From contig JAUHWH010000001.1 of NCBI GenBank assembly GCA_030424715.1, positions 806,001 through 870,000 of the forward strand: a stretch of 64,000 nt of DNA, given 5' to 3'. Each line of letters begins with the position of its first letter. Position 1 is the stretch's first letter. Shown one piece after another: positions 18,155-25,945 of this stretch. The position numbers and the translations under genes are program-made. The notes below the pieces were generated by a model. That model had not been told where the DNA came from, did no database searches, and saw nothing but the letters and a program-made list of their open reading frames with translations. This stretch comes from Bdellovibrionia bacterium. GTDB taxonomy: Bacteria > Bdellovibrionota > Bdellovibrionia > Bdellovibrionales > JAGQZY01.

Positions 18155-19241
18155 TCCCCAAAGGCACGCAAAACCATTGCTGTGCTCCAGCCTCGATAAA
18201 AAACCCATCCCGTTGCAAGTGGCCTCCCGGCAAAGTTAGTGTTTTTTTATCTCGACTGACTTGTGAGCCATCAAAGGTCATGACCCGAGATTTGCCTTTA
18301 AAATCGCAGGGTGTTCTTTCAGCCATGATGAGGGGTGCGCCTTTTTCAAAAAGTGCGCGGTCTTTTTGCAGAGACGACCAGGCATCAGCACTGTCCCATC
18401 CCAATTCAACACCTTGAAGGCCTCTAAAGTTGAAAAAGGAGCGGTAACGGAGCTGTGGGTTTTTGGTCGAGTCTCTTGACTCCTCCCTCTCGAACACAAC
18501 CCGCAGCTTGCCGGGGGTCGCAAGATCTTTGATCGCTCGATCCATTTTTCCTTGGGGGTCCATGACCCGCATTTTTGTGACGGACCCAAGCACCCATCGG
18601 TTTTGTTCGTTATGGTCAATTGGCTGATTTTTTGCTGGTTGAAGCCTTGCAAGCAAAGCCAGTGGAGAATCCATCGGTTGAGAACGATCGCTCAAAGGTG
18701 GAATTTTTCTTTCTTCTAAAATAATGACAGCAAGGGGCACTAACATTTGTGACTCATAAGCCAGGCTGAATGCTTCTTGGGGAGAGTAGTGGGGCATTTG
18801 CTGGTTTAGTATTCGTCGCCGCCCCTTTTTTTTGAGGATACGCCGCTGCTTTTTACCGTAGAGCAAAGAGGGGAGGAAATCGGCGACCAACTGGGGGGCA
18901 TGGTCTAAGGGACTCTTGGCCTCTGCTCGAAAGTTCTTACTCCAGCGATAGTACCAAAAACTGTAGGCTTGGAGATGGGCGAGGCGGGGCCGCTGCAACG
19001 ATCTCTTCAGTGCCTGGAACATCTCCCATCGATAGTAGCGTGAAAGCGCCGAAGGGGGATAGATGGGCTGGGGGGCGTTCTGAGTTTTCTTTAGAGGGTG
19101 AGCAGTTGATTCAGCGGTGGGTTTCGCCGGCGGGTTTGTCGTCGGCGGGTTTGTCGTCGGCCGGTTTGTCGTCGGTGTGGCACAGGCCCCAAGCATCATA
19201 AAAAAACTCAGCGCGATCGACTGTGCAGTAAAAGCATTCAT
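18135..19241 (-). CDS. Predicted lipoprotein with Pro/Thr-rich repeat, unknown function
   Basis: A 368-residue protein with a lipoprotein signal ending MMLGAC (Cys20). It is followed by a threonine-, asparagine- and proline-rich linker containing repeated PTTN units and by a basic globular part rich in W, R, K and Q. I do not recognise the family. The body has many Arg/Trp positions (HLQAYSFWYYRWSKNFR) and a C-terminal region with short beta-like runs. The N-terminal linker is encoded by a 15-bp tandem repeat, so its length may vary between strains. The gene lies downstream of rpsI across a terminator and converges on the PP2C gene with a 20-bp overlap. Confidence 0.65.
   Translation of the reverse strand: MNAFTAQSIALSFFMMLGACATPTTNRPTTNPPTTNPPAKPTAESTAHPLKKTQNAPQPIYPPSALSRYYRWEMFQALKRSLQRPRLAHLQAYSFWYYRWSKNFRAEAKSPLDHAPQLVADFLPSLLYGKKQRRILKKKGRRRILNQQMPHYSPQEAFSLAYESQMLVPLAVIILEERKIPPLSDRSQPMDSPLALLARLQPAKNQPIDHNEQNRWVLGSVTKMRVMDPQGKMDRAIKDLATPGKLRVVFEREESRDSTKNPQLRYRSFFNFRGLQGVELGWDSADAWSSLQKDRALFEKGAPLIMAERTPCDFKGKSRVMTFDGSQVSRDKKTLTLPGGHLQRDGFFIEAGAQQWFCVPLGTKLQRR
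19126..19170. repeat. 15-bp tandem repeat inside the lipoprotein linker
   Basis: Three near-identical copies of a 15-bp unit (GTCGGCGGGTTTGTC and variants), plus a partial fourth, encode the PTTNPPTTN-type linker just after the lipidation cysteine. Fifteen bases is five codons, so gain or loss of a unit keeps the frame. Confidence 0.85.
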
Positions 19242-19254
19242 TCTTTGAGTTTAC

Positions 19255-19292
19255 ATAAAAAAAAACCCTTTTACAGAGAAAAGGGTTTTTGT
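19255..19292 (-). terminator. Rho-independent terminator of rplM-rpsI
   Basis: On the minus strand, starting 24 bases past the rpsI stop, an inverted repeat (AAACCCTTTT, loop CTCTGT, AAAAGGGTTT) is followed by a run of T. It should end the ribosomal-protein transcript before the lipoprotein gene, whose start is only about 14 bases further on. Confidence 0.85.
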
Positions 19293-19315
19293 AATAGCGA
19301 AGATGTTTCGAAAGA

Positions 19316-19711
19316 TTAACGTTTCGAGAACTGAGACGCTCGACGAGCTCCTTTGAGACCGTACTTTTTACGCTCAACCATACGAGAGTCACGAGTCAAC
19401 AGACCGGCCTTCTTTAAAGTGTCGCGAAGGTTTTCGTCGTATTTAGTGAGTGCGCGAGAGATTCCGTGACGGATGGCTCCAGCCTGTCCCGATTCACCAC
19501 CACCTTTAACGGTGACTCGAATATCAAGGGCGCCCTTTTGCTCAGTGAGCTCAAGTGGAAAATTCATATGGGCTTTTGAAGAAGGTCTTTTTAAGTATTC
19601 GGCCATGTCTTTGCCGTTAATAGTGACCTTACCAGTCCCGTTGGTCATGAAAACACGAGCCGTGCTGGTTTTTCTTCTTCCGGTTGCATAATATACTGTT
19701 GCAGCAGCCAT
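19316..19711 (-). CDS. rpsI: 30S ribosomal protein S9
   Basis: A 131-residue uS9. It opens with [16 protein letters not shown], contains [16 protein letters not shown] and [15 protein letters not shown], and ends in the basic RRASQFSKR tail whose last Arg reaches the P-site tRNA. Its length is normal. It starts 19 bp after rplM, the near-universal gene pair, and is followed by a clear terminator. Confidence 0.98.
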   Translation of the reverse strand: MAAATVYYATGRRKTSTARVFMTNGTGKVTINGKDMAEYLKRPSSKAHMNFPLELTEQKGALDIRVTVKGGGESGQAGAIRHGISRALTKYDENLRDTLKKAGLLTRDSRMVERKKYGLKGARRASQFSKR

Positions 19712-19730
19712 TCAATATACTCCTTAAGTT

Positions 19731-20162
19731 CTACTGTAGGATTTGTGGGTTTTGCGATTGATGAGGATGTTCACTGCCCACATAAAGTTTAAGTTTAGAG
19801 GCCATTTTTCGTCCGAGCTTTGTTTTAGGAAGCATTCCTTGAACCGCGTCTTTCAAAATAAAAGTGGGGTTTTTCTCAAGCATCTCTTTGGCCGTTGTTT
19901 CTTTAAGAGAGCCAAAAAAACGGGAGCGACGGAAATATTTTTTGTCAGTCCATTTGTTTCCGGTCATGGTGATTTTGTCGGCGTTGATAACAACAACCAT
20001 GTCACCAGTGTCAACGTGAGGGGTGTAAGTGGGTTTTGCTTTTCCAGTTAAAACCTTTGCGATTTTACTGGCAAGACGACCAACACTTTGTCCTTCGGCG
20101 TCTACCAAGAACCACTCTCTGTTATCTACGTAATCTTCTTTTTTTGCGTTCCAAGTTTTCAT
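19731..20162 (-). CDS. rplM: 50S ribosomal protein L13
   Basis: A 143-residue uL13. I start it at ATG 20162 (MKTWNAKKEDYVDNREWFLV), which gives the normal family length; the longer frame to 20213 would overlap truA. Characteristic segments are VDAEGQSVGRLASKIAKVL, THVDTGDMVVVINADK-like text and MLPKTKLGRKMASKLKLY near the end. It is preceded on the same strand by truA with a 35-bp gap, so its promoter may lie inside or upstream of truA. Confidence 0.98.
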   Translation of the reverse strand: MKTWNAKKEDYVDNREWFLVDAEGQSVGRLASKIAKVLTGKAKPTYTPHVDTGDMVVVINADKITMTGNKWTDKKYFRRSRFFGSLKETTAKEMLEKNPTFILKDAVQGMLPKTKLGRKMASKLKLYVGSEHPHQSQNPQILQ

Positions 20163-20197
20163 TGTCTCAACCTTGATTAATTTAAGAATGAAAACAA

Positions 20198-20980
20198 TTA
20201 TAATTTTCGGCACTTATTGTCAAGCGCTTGGGGATACTGCACAGATGTTAAAAACAGTCCCTGGGCGGGCGCGGGGGCGGCTGCCAGAGTGCGATCGCGG
20301 GCCCCAAGGATATCCCGCAGCTCCTGCTTAGGGGCCTGTAATTGCTCAAGTTTTAGCATGGTTCCGACCATATTACGCACCATCTGTTTCAAAAAGCCGG
20401 TGCCTTTGACCTGATATTCTAAGATTCCTGATGTTTTGACCACCCAGCGGCTCACAAGCATTTTACGGACAGGTGAGGTCACAGGGGTCCCCTGAGACTG
20501 AAAACTGCTAAAATCGTGCTCCCCGAGCAGAGTTTCCGCCAATTCTTGTAAATATTCTACATTCAGGGGGCGTCCCGGCTGCCAAGTATAGCGCTCCAGA
20601 AAGGGGTTTTTCACCGGGGTTGTCAAAATACGGTACTTGTAGCATTTGCTCAGAGCTGAGATTTGGGCATGAAAGTCTTTCGGGGCCTCGTGAAGCTCTT
20701 TGATTACAATGCTCTCTGGGGTCATGCGGTTGAGTTTATATCGGAGGTCACTGGTCAAGGGCTCTGGTAAATCAAAGTGGGCCCACTGATTAAGGGCATG
20801 CACCCCGCGATCGGTTCGACCCGAGGCCACCAGCGCAATCGACTGATTGTAAATTTGGGCAAGACAATTTTCGAGAAGACCTTGGATAGTTTGTGTTTTG
20901 TTGGGTTGCCGTTGCCAACCAAAAAAGTCGGTGCCGTCATAAGAAATCAGGATTCGGTATCGATGGGTGTTAGAAGCCAA
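20198..20980 (-). CDS. truA: tRNA pseudouridine(38-40) synthase
   Basis: A 260-residue TruA that converts uridines 38-40 of the tRNA anticodon stem-loop to pseudouridine. It begins RYRILISYDGTDFFGWQRQ, and the catalytic Asp57 sits in the invariant GRTDRGVHA loop. A later GTGFLKQMVRNMVGTML motif is also typical. The start overlaps the 3' end of the upstream beta-barrel gene by 11 bp. It precedes rplM-rpsI, a truA-rplM-rpsI order that is common in bacteria. What is unusual is that outer-membrane protein genes are coupled directly ahead of it. Confidence 0.97.
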   Translation of the reverse strand: MASNTHRYRILISYDGTDFFGWQRQPNKTQTIQGLLENCLAQIYNQSIALVASGRTDRGVHALNQWAHFDLPEPLTSDLRYKLNRMTPESIVIKELHEAPKDFHAQISALSKCYKYRILTTPVKNPFLERYTWQPGRPLNVEYLQELAETLLGEHDFSSFQSQGTPVTSPVRKMLVSRWVVKTSGILEYQVKGTGFLKQMVRNMVGTMLKLEQLQAPKQELRDILGARDRTLAAAPAPAQGLFLTSVQYPQALDNKCRKL

Positions 20981-22013
20981 TGGCGAAACCGCCAGTGATC
21001 ATGTTCGAGGAAAAGTCTTTGCGAGAATCCAAGCCAAAAACTTGCTTGTATTGCAGGTCAAACCAAGACTGGGTGGCTCCATACTCGTTCTGCAGATTGG
21101 TGCCGCTGGTGAATTTTGATGTAGAAATCAATAACCCTAAGGTCGCTGTTGCTACTAAGGCGCCGCCAAACTTGGTGGTTTCTTTGTTGAGTGTGAAAAA
21201 GTCCCCGTCACTGCGCTTTTCCATAAATGTAAAGTATCCGGGGCCGCCCTCAACATAGGGTGTGAGGTACTGGATGTTCCAGATTTGAAACTTGTAAGCA
21301 AGAGAAAGGGTGTTTGGGAACACAAAAAACTGAAAAGTTTCTTTGGGTTCAAGACCGGCTATAGGAGTGCCGAAACGGCCCTTACCTTGAGTTGTGCTTA
21401 AGCCAGATCCGACCTTGATTGAAAGAGTCCGACTGAGCTGCCAGTCATATTCAAAGGCGAGCAAAAAACTAGAGGAGCTGCCGTACACATCATTAAAGTT
21501 TGTTGTGCTGGTGCCAGAGGCTTTGATATCGGGAGGGCCTGAAACACCGCCTCGAAAGTAAAAAACATTCTTGGTCTCATCAATGTCCATGTCATAGATA
21601 TAGGAGCCATCATGATTGATTTTCGAGGGCTGTGGGCCATGGGTGTTGGGGCGCGACTTTTTTTCTTTCTTACGAGAATAGTAATAGCCGCCCTCGGCAT
21701 CGTGATCCACGGGTTGTTCAACCCCGTCAATGTTCTTCATGGATTCATCAGACTTTTTCTCGTCACGGTAGTAGAAGCTACCATCACTGCCAATGTGATA
21801 GGGCTTTTCAACGCCCTGATAGATCTTCCTTTTTCGCTTGGGTTTCTTGGTGTCGTAAAAATAAACGCCTTTCCGATCTTTGCGAACATGCCTCTCTATC
21901 TCGTCGGTTTGATCAATGGTACGCGAGGGGTAGGGGTATTCTGCCGGCGGGGCTTCTTCGGCGAGACTTGGCATCGATAAGGTCAACAGACTGATCAAAA
22001 GAAGTCGGATCAT
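20970..22013 (-). CDS. Outer-membrane beta-barrel protein with N-terminal YxY repeats
   Basis: A 347-residue exported protein. ATG 22013 (MIRLLLISLLTLSMPSLAEE) follows AAAAGGAG at good spacing. After the signal, residues 25-155 carry four irregular repeats of about 30-35 residues, each with a (D/E)GxxYxY-type core: KGVYFYDTKK, DGSFYYRDEKK, EGGYYYSRKKEKK, DGSYIYDMD. They are separated by basic linkers and GVE(K/Q)P-like turns. The C-terminal 190 residues look like a beta-barrel and end in GGFAIGF, a terminal Phe. Surface or periplasmic display of the repeats is inference. Its ATG overlaps the stop of the CFI-box gene (ATGA), and its end overlaps truA. I know no named family for it. Confidence 0.75.
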   Translation of the reverse strand: MIRLLLISLLTLSMPSLAEEAPPAEYPYPSRTIDQTDEIERHVRKDRKGVYFYDTKKPKRKRKIYQGVEKPYHIGSDGSFYYRDEKKSDESMKNIDGVEQPVDHDAEGGYYYSRKKEKKSRPNTHGPQPSKINHDGSYIYDMDIDETKNVFYFRGGVSGPPDIKASGTSTTNFNDVYGSSSSFLLAFEYDWQLSRTLSIKVGSGLSTTQGKGRFGTPIAGLEPKETFQFFVFPNTLSLAYKFQIWNIQYLTPYVEGGPGYFTFMEKRSDGDFFTLNKETTKFGGALVATATLGLLISTSKFTSGTNLQNEYGATQSWFDLQYKQVFGLDSRKDFSSNMITGGFAIGF

Positions 22014-23437
22014 TTCCAAGCTCCTTTTAAAAAAGTCTTGCGGAGGATAATAGCTAAACCCAAACAAAGGCAGGCCAGCACCCAGTAGGGGTGGGTCAGA
22101 CAGGCCTTTGCAAAGGCCCACAGGGGCCACAACATGGCGCGGACCACCGGCTTACTGTTGGGGTGGTTGCGCATCCAGTAAGCCACTTGGGGGCTGTGCT
22201 CATAATAAAAGTCGATGACTTTTGATCCCACCCAGTTGGTTTCGAGATACTGGTTGCGGAATTGTCGAAAGACTTCGACCTTTGGGCGAAACGGCGTTCC
22301 GTAAGCCGCCGTGGTGATAAAGCAATCAAACTCTTTTTCGATCAGTCCCAAAACGTCGGATGGCGTGGCTGCATGACAATTCAAGGGCCATTCGTCTTCA
22401 GAGCCGGCAAAACAATCACTTTTGTCGTCTAGTGCTAAGTTGTTGTGTTGGGTGACGAAGCCAACGTTCTCCGCCTCGTCCACAACACCAATTGCGAATC
22501 TATAGCTGGTGTCATTCGTGAGGCCGTCGACTTCGTTTTCATCAAGGGTGATCAATTTCGTAGAGTTGGTACAGGTGCCTCCAGAGTTTGAAACCAAAAT
22601 ATCTTTTACGTCGGTAAAGGTGCCGGGCAGTTGAGACGGATGGTCCAGGTCGCCGTCGGCCAACTCTTTGTAGTAGACTCGAATGGAGCGAACGTCGGCT
22701 GCCGATCCACTTAAGTTTGGAAAACCACAGTCGGTCCGCACCTGCTCGAGGAATATTTTTTTATCCCCTGGGTAAGCGACAAAATTACAGGCTCCGGCGA
22801 ACGTCCCCGTGCCAGCACTTGTGCACAAGTCGGTTTCACCCGAATCGAGTTTACCAAGCGCAATAAACAAGTTAGGCAAATATTCACCAGAGCTCAGTTG
22901 TGAGCCGCTGGATGCAACCCCTATGCGTAGTTCTCTTTGTGCGGAGGCCGTATCCGAAAGAGGGGCATCGCAATTGGCCATTCCAAAAACCTTAATACAA
23001 ATCTCACTCCAGGGGATGAAAACAGTAAACTCTCCCCCGGCCTCGTCTAGAATGGGCGGGGCGTTGGTTGTAAAGTCTAAGGGAGTTTGGTTCAAGTCGG
23101 CGCTCACCCCGTTAGTAACGGCAATCTGTCCTCCGGTATCACTTCTGACCGTCACCTGAAGTTGAAGAGCGTCGTGAACCCGACGTCGGTTACAGCTTCC
23201 TATAGGATTAGCCGTGGTATCCAGGGTGGCACAGCTGTCACAAACACTTGTTGAGGCCCCGTCGCATGTTCCTGAGAGGCCACCATAAATAATATTCGAT
23301 TGCAGATTGATGGTATTGAAGAATGTTCCTTCGGCTCTGGAGTAGGTGTTTCTGTTAAAATCGATAAGGGTGATTTCGGCTACAGAACTGAGGGGAACGA
23401 GAAGGGTTAAAATAAGAGGTAAAAGTCTAAGAATCAT
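22010..23437 (-). CDS. Exported protein with CFI-box C-terminal domain
   Basis: A 475-residue surface-type protein. I start it at ATG 23437 (MILRLLPLILTLLVPLSSVAE, a signal peptide); another ATG nine codons upstream is possible. The central region is beta-rich with many Cys residues (GTCDGASTSVCDSCATL). Two fibronectin-III-like features are visible around residues 240-330 (IRVYYKEL, SYRFAIGVVDEAENVG). Near residue 371 comes CFITTAAYGTPFRP, followed by VFRQFRNQYL and YYEHSPQVAYW, then a membrane helix and a basic end (RKTFLKGAWK). This matches the CFI-box C-terminal domain found in many delta-proteobacterial and Bdellovibrio-like exported proteins. The helix plus basic tail suggests membrane retention or sorting. 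It is coupled to the barrel gene by a 4-bp overlap. Confidence 0.8.
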   Translation of the reverse strand: MILRLLPLILTLLVPLSSVAEITLIDFNRNTYSRAEGTFFNTINLQSNIIYGGLSGTCDGASTSVCDSCATLDTTANPIGSCNRRRVHDALQLQVTVRSDTGGQIAVTNGVSADLNQTPLDFTTNAPPILDEAGGEFTVFIPWSEICIKVFGMANCDAPLSDTASAQRELRIGVASSGSQLSSGEYLPNLFIALGKLDSGETDLCTSAGTGTFAGACNFVAYPGDKKIFLEQVRTDCGFPNLSGSAADVRSIRVYYKELADGDLDHPSQLPGTFTDVKDILVSNSGGTCTNSTKLITLDENEVDGLTNDTSYRFAIGVVDEAENVGFVTQHNNLALDDKSDCFAGSEDEWPLNCHAATPSDVLGLIEKEFDCFITTAAYGTPFRPKVEVFRQFRNQYLETNWVGSKVIDFYYEHSPQVAYWMRNHPNSKPVVRAMLWPLWAFAKACLTHPYWVLACLCLGLAIILRKTFLKGAWK

Positions 23438-23497
23438 ACCAAAAGTCTGGCATGGGTGAACCATCGATTCAACCCATAATTGGCTGATAGGGCGAGT

Positions 23498-24520
23498 TTA
23501 GGCGTTGAGCTCGTCGAAAATACGCTCGGCAATGAGTAAACCGTTGGAGGCCGCTCCTCGGTAGAGATTGTCGGCCACCACCCAGAACATCCAAGTGTTT
23601 TCAAACTCCGGGTCCTTGCGCAGGCGAGATACAAAAGCGTCCGACTGGCCAGTGACCTCTTTGTAAGAGTGAAAGGTCTTTTCGCCCCCGGCGGGGAGGT
23701 ACTGCACGTAAGAGCACTCGTTGAGTGTGGCTTCGATTTCGGCGGCAGTGGCTTCTTTATCAAAAGTGAGCCAAACGGCTTCGCCATGGCCATTTTGGGT
23801 CGGAACTCGCACGGTAAACGCCGACATCTTCAGGTTGGGTAGTGAGAGGATTTTTTTGGTCTCATTCATAATTTTGGTTTCTTCAGAGCAAAACCCGTCA
23901 TCTGAGTAAGATCCAATTTTTGGTTGGCATTCAAAAGCGATCGGAGGGTTGAAGTTTCGCCCTTCGCGGGGTTCTTTACCCTGCAGAACATCCTCTGTTT
24001 GATCGAGCAAGTCAGCAATGCCCTCTTTGCCGGCACCGCTGACCGACTGGTAGCTGGCCACACGGCAAGCCACGGGGGTGAACTTCTTAAGGGCATTGAG
24101 CACCATCACCAATTGAATGGTTGAGCAATTGGGATTGGCGATCACGCGAGGCTTGGTCGGTTCACCCATCTCGTCAAAGTTGATTTCAGGTACTACGAGG
24201 GGAGTGCTAGGATCCATACGGTAAGCCGCTGAATTGTCCACGGCAATGGCGCCTTGAGCAACGGCTTTTGGCGCCCACTCTTTGCTGATCGGGTCACCAG
24301 AGGAGAAGAAAACAACATCGAGGCCTTCGAAGCAGCCCTCATTAAGAGTCTGCACTTCATACTCGGCATCACGAAACGGAATTTTCTGGCCTTCTGAGCG
24401 CTCACTGGCGAACAGGCGCAATTCTTTGAACGAGTATTTTGAGTCTTTTAAAAGGTCGCGAAAGGTTTCTCCGACAAGGCCCGTAGCGCCTACAATTCCT
24501 ACCGATATCTCTTTGCTCAT
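23498..24520 (-). CDS. asd: Aspartate-semialdehyde dehydrogenase
   Basis: A 340-residue NADPH-dependent enzyme that reduces aspartyl phosphate to aspartate semialdehyde, the branch point to Lys/diaminopimelate, Thr and Met. The Rossmann motif GIVGATGLVGETF is at residues 8-20. The active-site Cys132 lies in ANPNCSTIQL, and the substrate/acid-base region shows RVPTQNGHGEAVWLTF. The length fits the shorter (Gram-positive/archaeal-like) Asd subgroup. Its start overlaps the stop of pssA by 4 bases (ATGA), so it is expressed with the phospholipid genes. Confidence 0.96.
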   Translation of the reverse strand: MSKEISVGIVGATGLVGETFRDLLKDSKYSFKELRLFASERSEGQKIPFRDAEYEVQTLNEGCFEGLDVVFFSSGDPISKEWAPKAVAQGAIAVDNSAAYRMDPSTPLVVPEINFDEMGEPTKPRVIANPNCSTIQLVMVLNALKKFTPVACRVASYQSVSGAGKEGIADLLDQTEDVLQGKEPREGRNFNPPIAFECQPKIGSYSDDGFCSEETKIMNETKKILSLPNLKMSAFTVRVPTQNGHGEAVWLTFDKEATAAEIEATLNECSYVQYLPAGGEKTFHSYKEVTGQSDAFVSRLRKDPEFENTWMFWVVADNLYRGAASNGLLIAERIFDELNA

Positions 24521-25269
24521 TGTTTTTTCCTCGATTTTCTTTTGGCAGTCGTTTTATGAAACACACCGAGTAGTGCTCCGATCAAGGCGTACATGAAAAA
24601 CAGTACAAACAACATCACCTCGGGTCGGATCGCTACAAGGATAATGACCAATACACCAATCACCAAATATGTAAAAGGTTGTTTGCGCTTTAAGTTTAGG
24701 TCTTTGAAACTTTTATAGCGAAACTGACTGACCATGGTGAGCCCAAGGAGGAACGTCATAAATAAAAGTAACCAATTGCGACTGGCATCGACCTGCAGGT
24801 CTTTAAAGCAGAGGACCGACGAGGCCACAATTCCGGCGGCCATAGGGATCGGTAAGCCCTGAAAATGGGTGCCTTCATCGGCCGACTGAACGTTGAAGCG
24901 CGCCAAGCGTAAAGCCCCGCAAGCCACAAACACAAAACTCGCGAGCCATCCGACACGGCCAAAAGGCTGCAAGGCCCACAAATACATGATCAAGGCCGGA
25001 GCCATGCCGAAACTGACGAGGTCACAAAGAGAATCGTATTCGGCACCAAACTGACTGGTGGTGTCGGTGAGGCGAGCCACTCGACCATCGAGCAAGTCAA
25101 AGACCGCAGCTGCCACGATGGCATAGGAGCCAAACGTGTATTCGCCGCGGATGGCGAATATTATAGACATAAAGCCAAAAAACATATTGGTCGTTGTTAA
25201 GAGGTTGGGCAGTACGTAAATCGTTACACCCGCTTTTTGACGCCGCCGTTGCGAGGGTTTTTCATCCAT
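24517..25269 (-). CDS. pssA: CDP-diacylglycerol--serine O-phosphatidyltransferase
   Basis: A 250-residue inner-membrane enzyme that makes phosphatidylserine, the precursor of phosphatidylethanolamine. The CDP-alcohol phosphatidyltransferase motif D-x2-D-G-x2-A-R-x8-G-x3-D-x3-D is complete: DLLDGRVARL, then FGAEYDSLCDLVSFG. About eight hydrophobic helices and a basic C-terminus (TAKRKSRKKQ) follow. It fits the membrane-bound PssA class found in Bacillus and most bacteria, not the soluble E. coli type. It overlaps the CTP-kinase-like gene upstream by 8 bp and asd downstream by 4 bp. No psd decarboxylase gene is in the window. Confidence 0.94.
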   Translation of the reverse strand: MDEKPSQRRRQKAGVTIYVLPNLLTTTNMFFGFMSIIFAIRGEYTFGSYAIVAAAVFDLLDGRVARLTDTTSQFGAEYDSLCDLVSFGMAPALIMYLWALQPFGRVGWLASFVFVACGALRLARFNVQSADEGTHFQGLPIPMAAGIVASSVLCFKDLQVDASRNWLLLFMTFLLGLTMVSQFRYKSFKDLNLKRKQPFTYLVIGVLVIILVAIRPEVMLFVLFFMYALIGALLGVFHKTTAKRKSRKKQ

Positions 25270-25930
25270 AATACAGGTCTCCAGAAAGTGAGAAGAGGAT
25301 AAGCAACAAAGCGCTACTGATCACCGGCTGAGAGAGGTTATCGTCAACCCTAAGATCAATCAGTTCACTGAGGGCGCCAATGAGTCCACACACCAGGCTC
25401 AATCCGACGGATTGGGTCATCGCCGGTATCTTGAAGACGGCTGTGAGTTGAAAAAAGCAAAGCGCACCTAGAAAACAAAAAAAGAAGGCGGCGACAAACC
25501 CTGCTAAGCTTTTTTCACCCACCAATTTGATTCTTCCGTAGAGAAGGCCGAACAAACTGGCCGCGGGGTCTCCGATCGCGAGAAACAGCACGGCTAAATA
25601 GGCAACAGGGTTTGGGAAGATCCAGTAAACCACGCCCACTCCGATAATTGCGTACGAAGCTCCCGTCAAACTCCTGACCTCGTGTTTACGGACGATGGGG
25701 CCGGTGAGCTTTAATAAAAAGCGATTCACTTTGGGGAATCGCGAGCGCGATAAGTCCAAAAATAGAAGGGGGGCGCCCACAGCTCCGTAGATGGTCCAGC
25801 ACAACCAAGTGGGGAGAAGCACCATGCACAGTAAGATTGAAATCAGGCTAGTCATATGAAAAATTTTTCGAGCGATATGGAGGTCGGCGCGAGACTTCAG
25901 GCTTTGTAACATGGCGACAAGTTCTAGCAC
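25262..25930 (-). CDS. DGK1/SEC59/VTE5-like CTP-dependent lipid kinase family protein
   Basis: A 222-residue polytopic membrane protein with about six helices. The motifs RKIFHM near the N-terminus, AIGDPAASLFGLLYGRIKL followed by EKSLAGFVAA in the middle, and ELIDLRVDDNLSQPVIS near the end are those of the dolichol kinase, phytol kinase and yeast Dgk1 group, which use CTP to phosphorylate lipid alcohols. These proteins are distantly related to CDP-DAG synthases, which is an alternative call. Overlap with pssA points to phospholipid metabolism, for example recycling diacylglycerol to phosphatidate. The start is uncertain: GTG 25930 or ATG 25912. Confidence 0.78.
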   Translation of the reverse strand: MLELVAMLQSLKSRADLHIARKIFHMTSLISILLCMVLLPTWLCWTIYGAVGAPLLFLDLSRSRFPKVNRFLLKLTGPIVRKHEVRSLTGASYAIIGVGVVYWIFPNPVAYLAVLFLAIGDPAASLFGLLYGRIKLVGEKSLAGFVAAFFFCFLGALCFFQLTAVFKIPAMTQSVGLSLVCGLIGALSELIDLRVDDNLSQPVISSALLLILFSLSGDLYYG

Positions 25931-25945
25931 CCTTTGATAGGTGAA

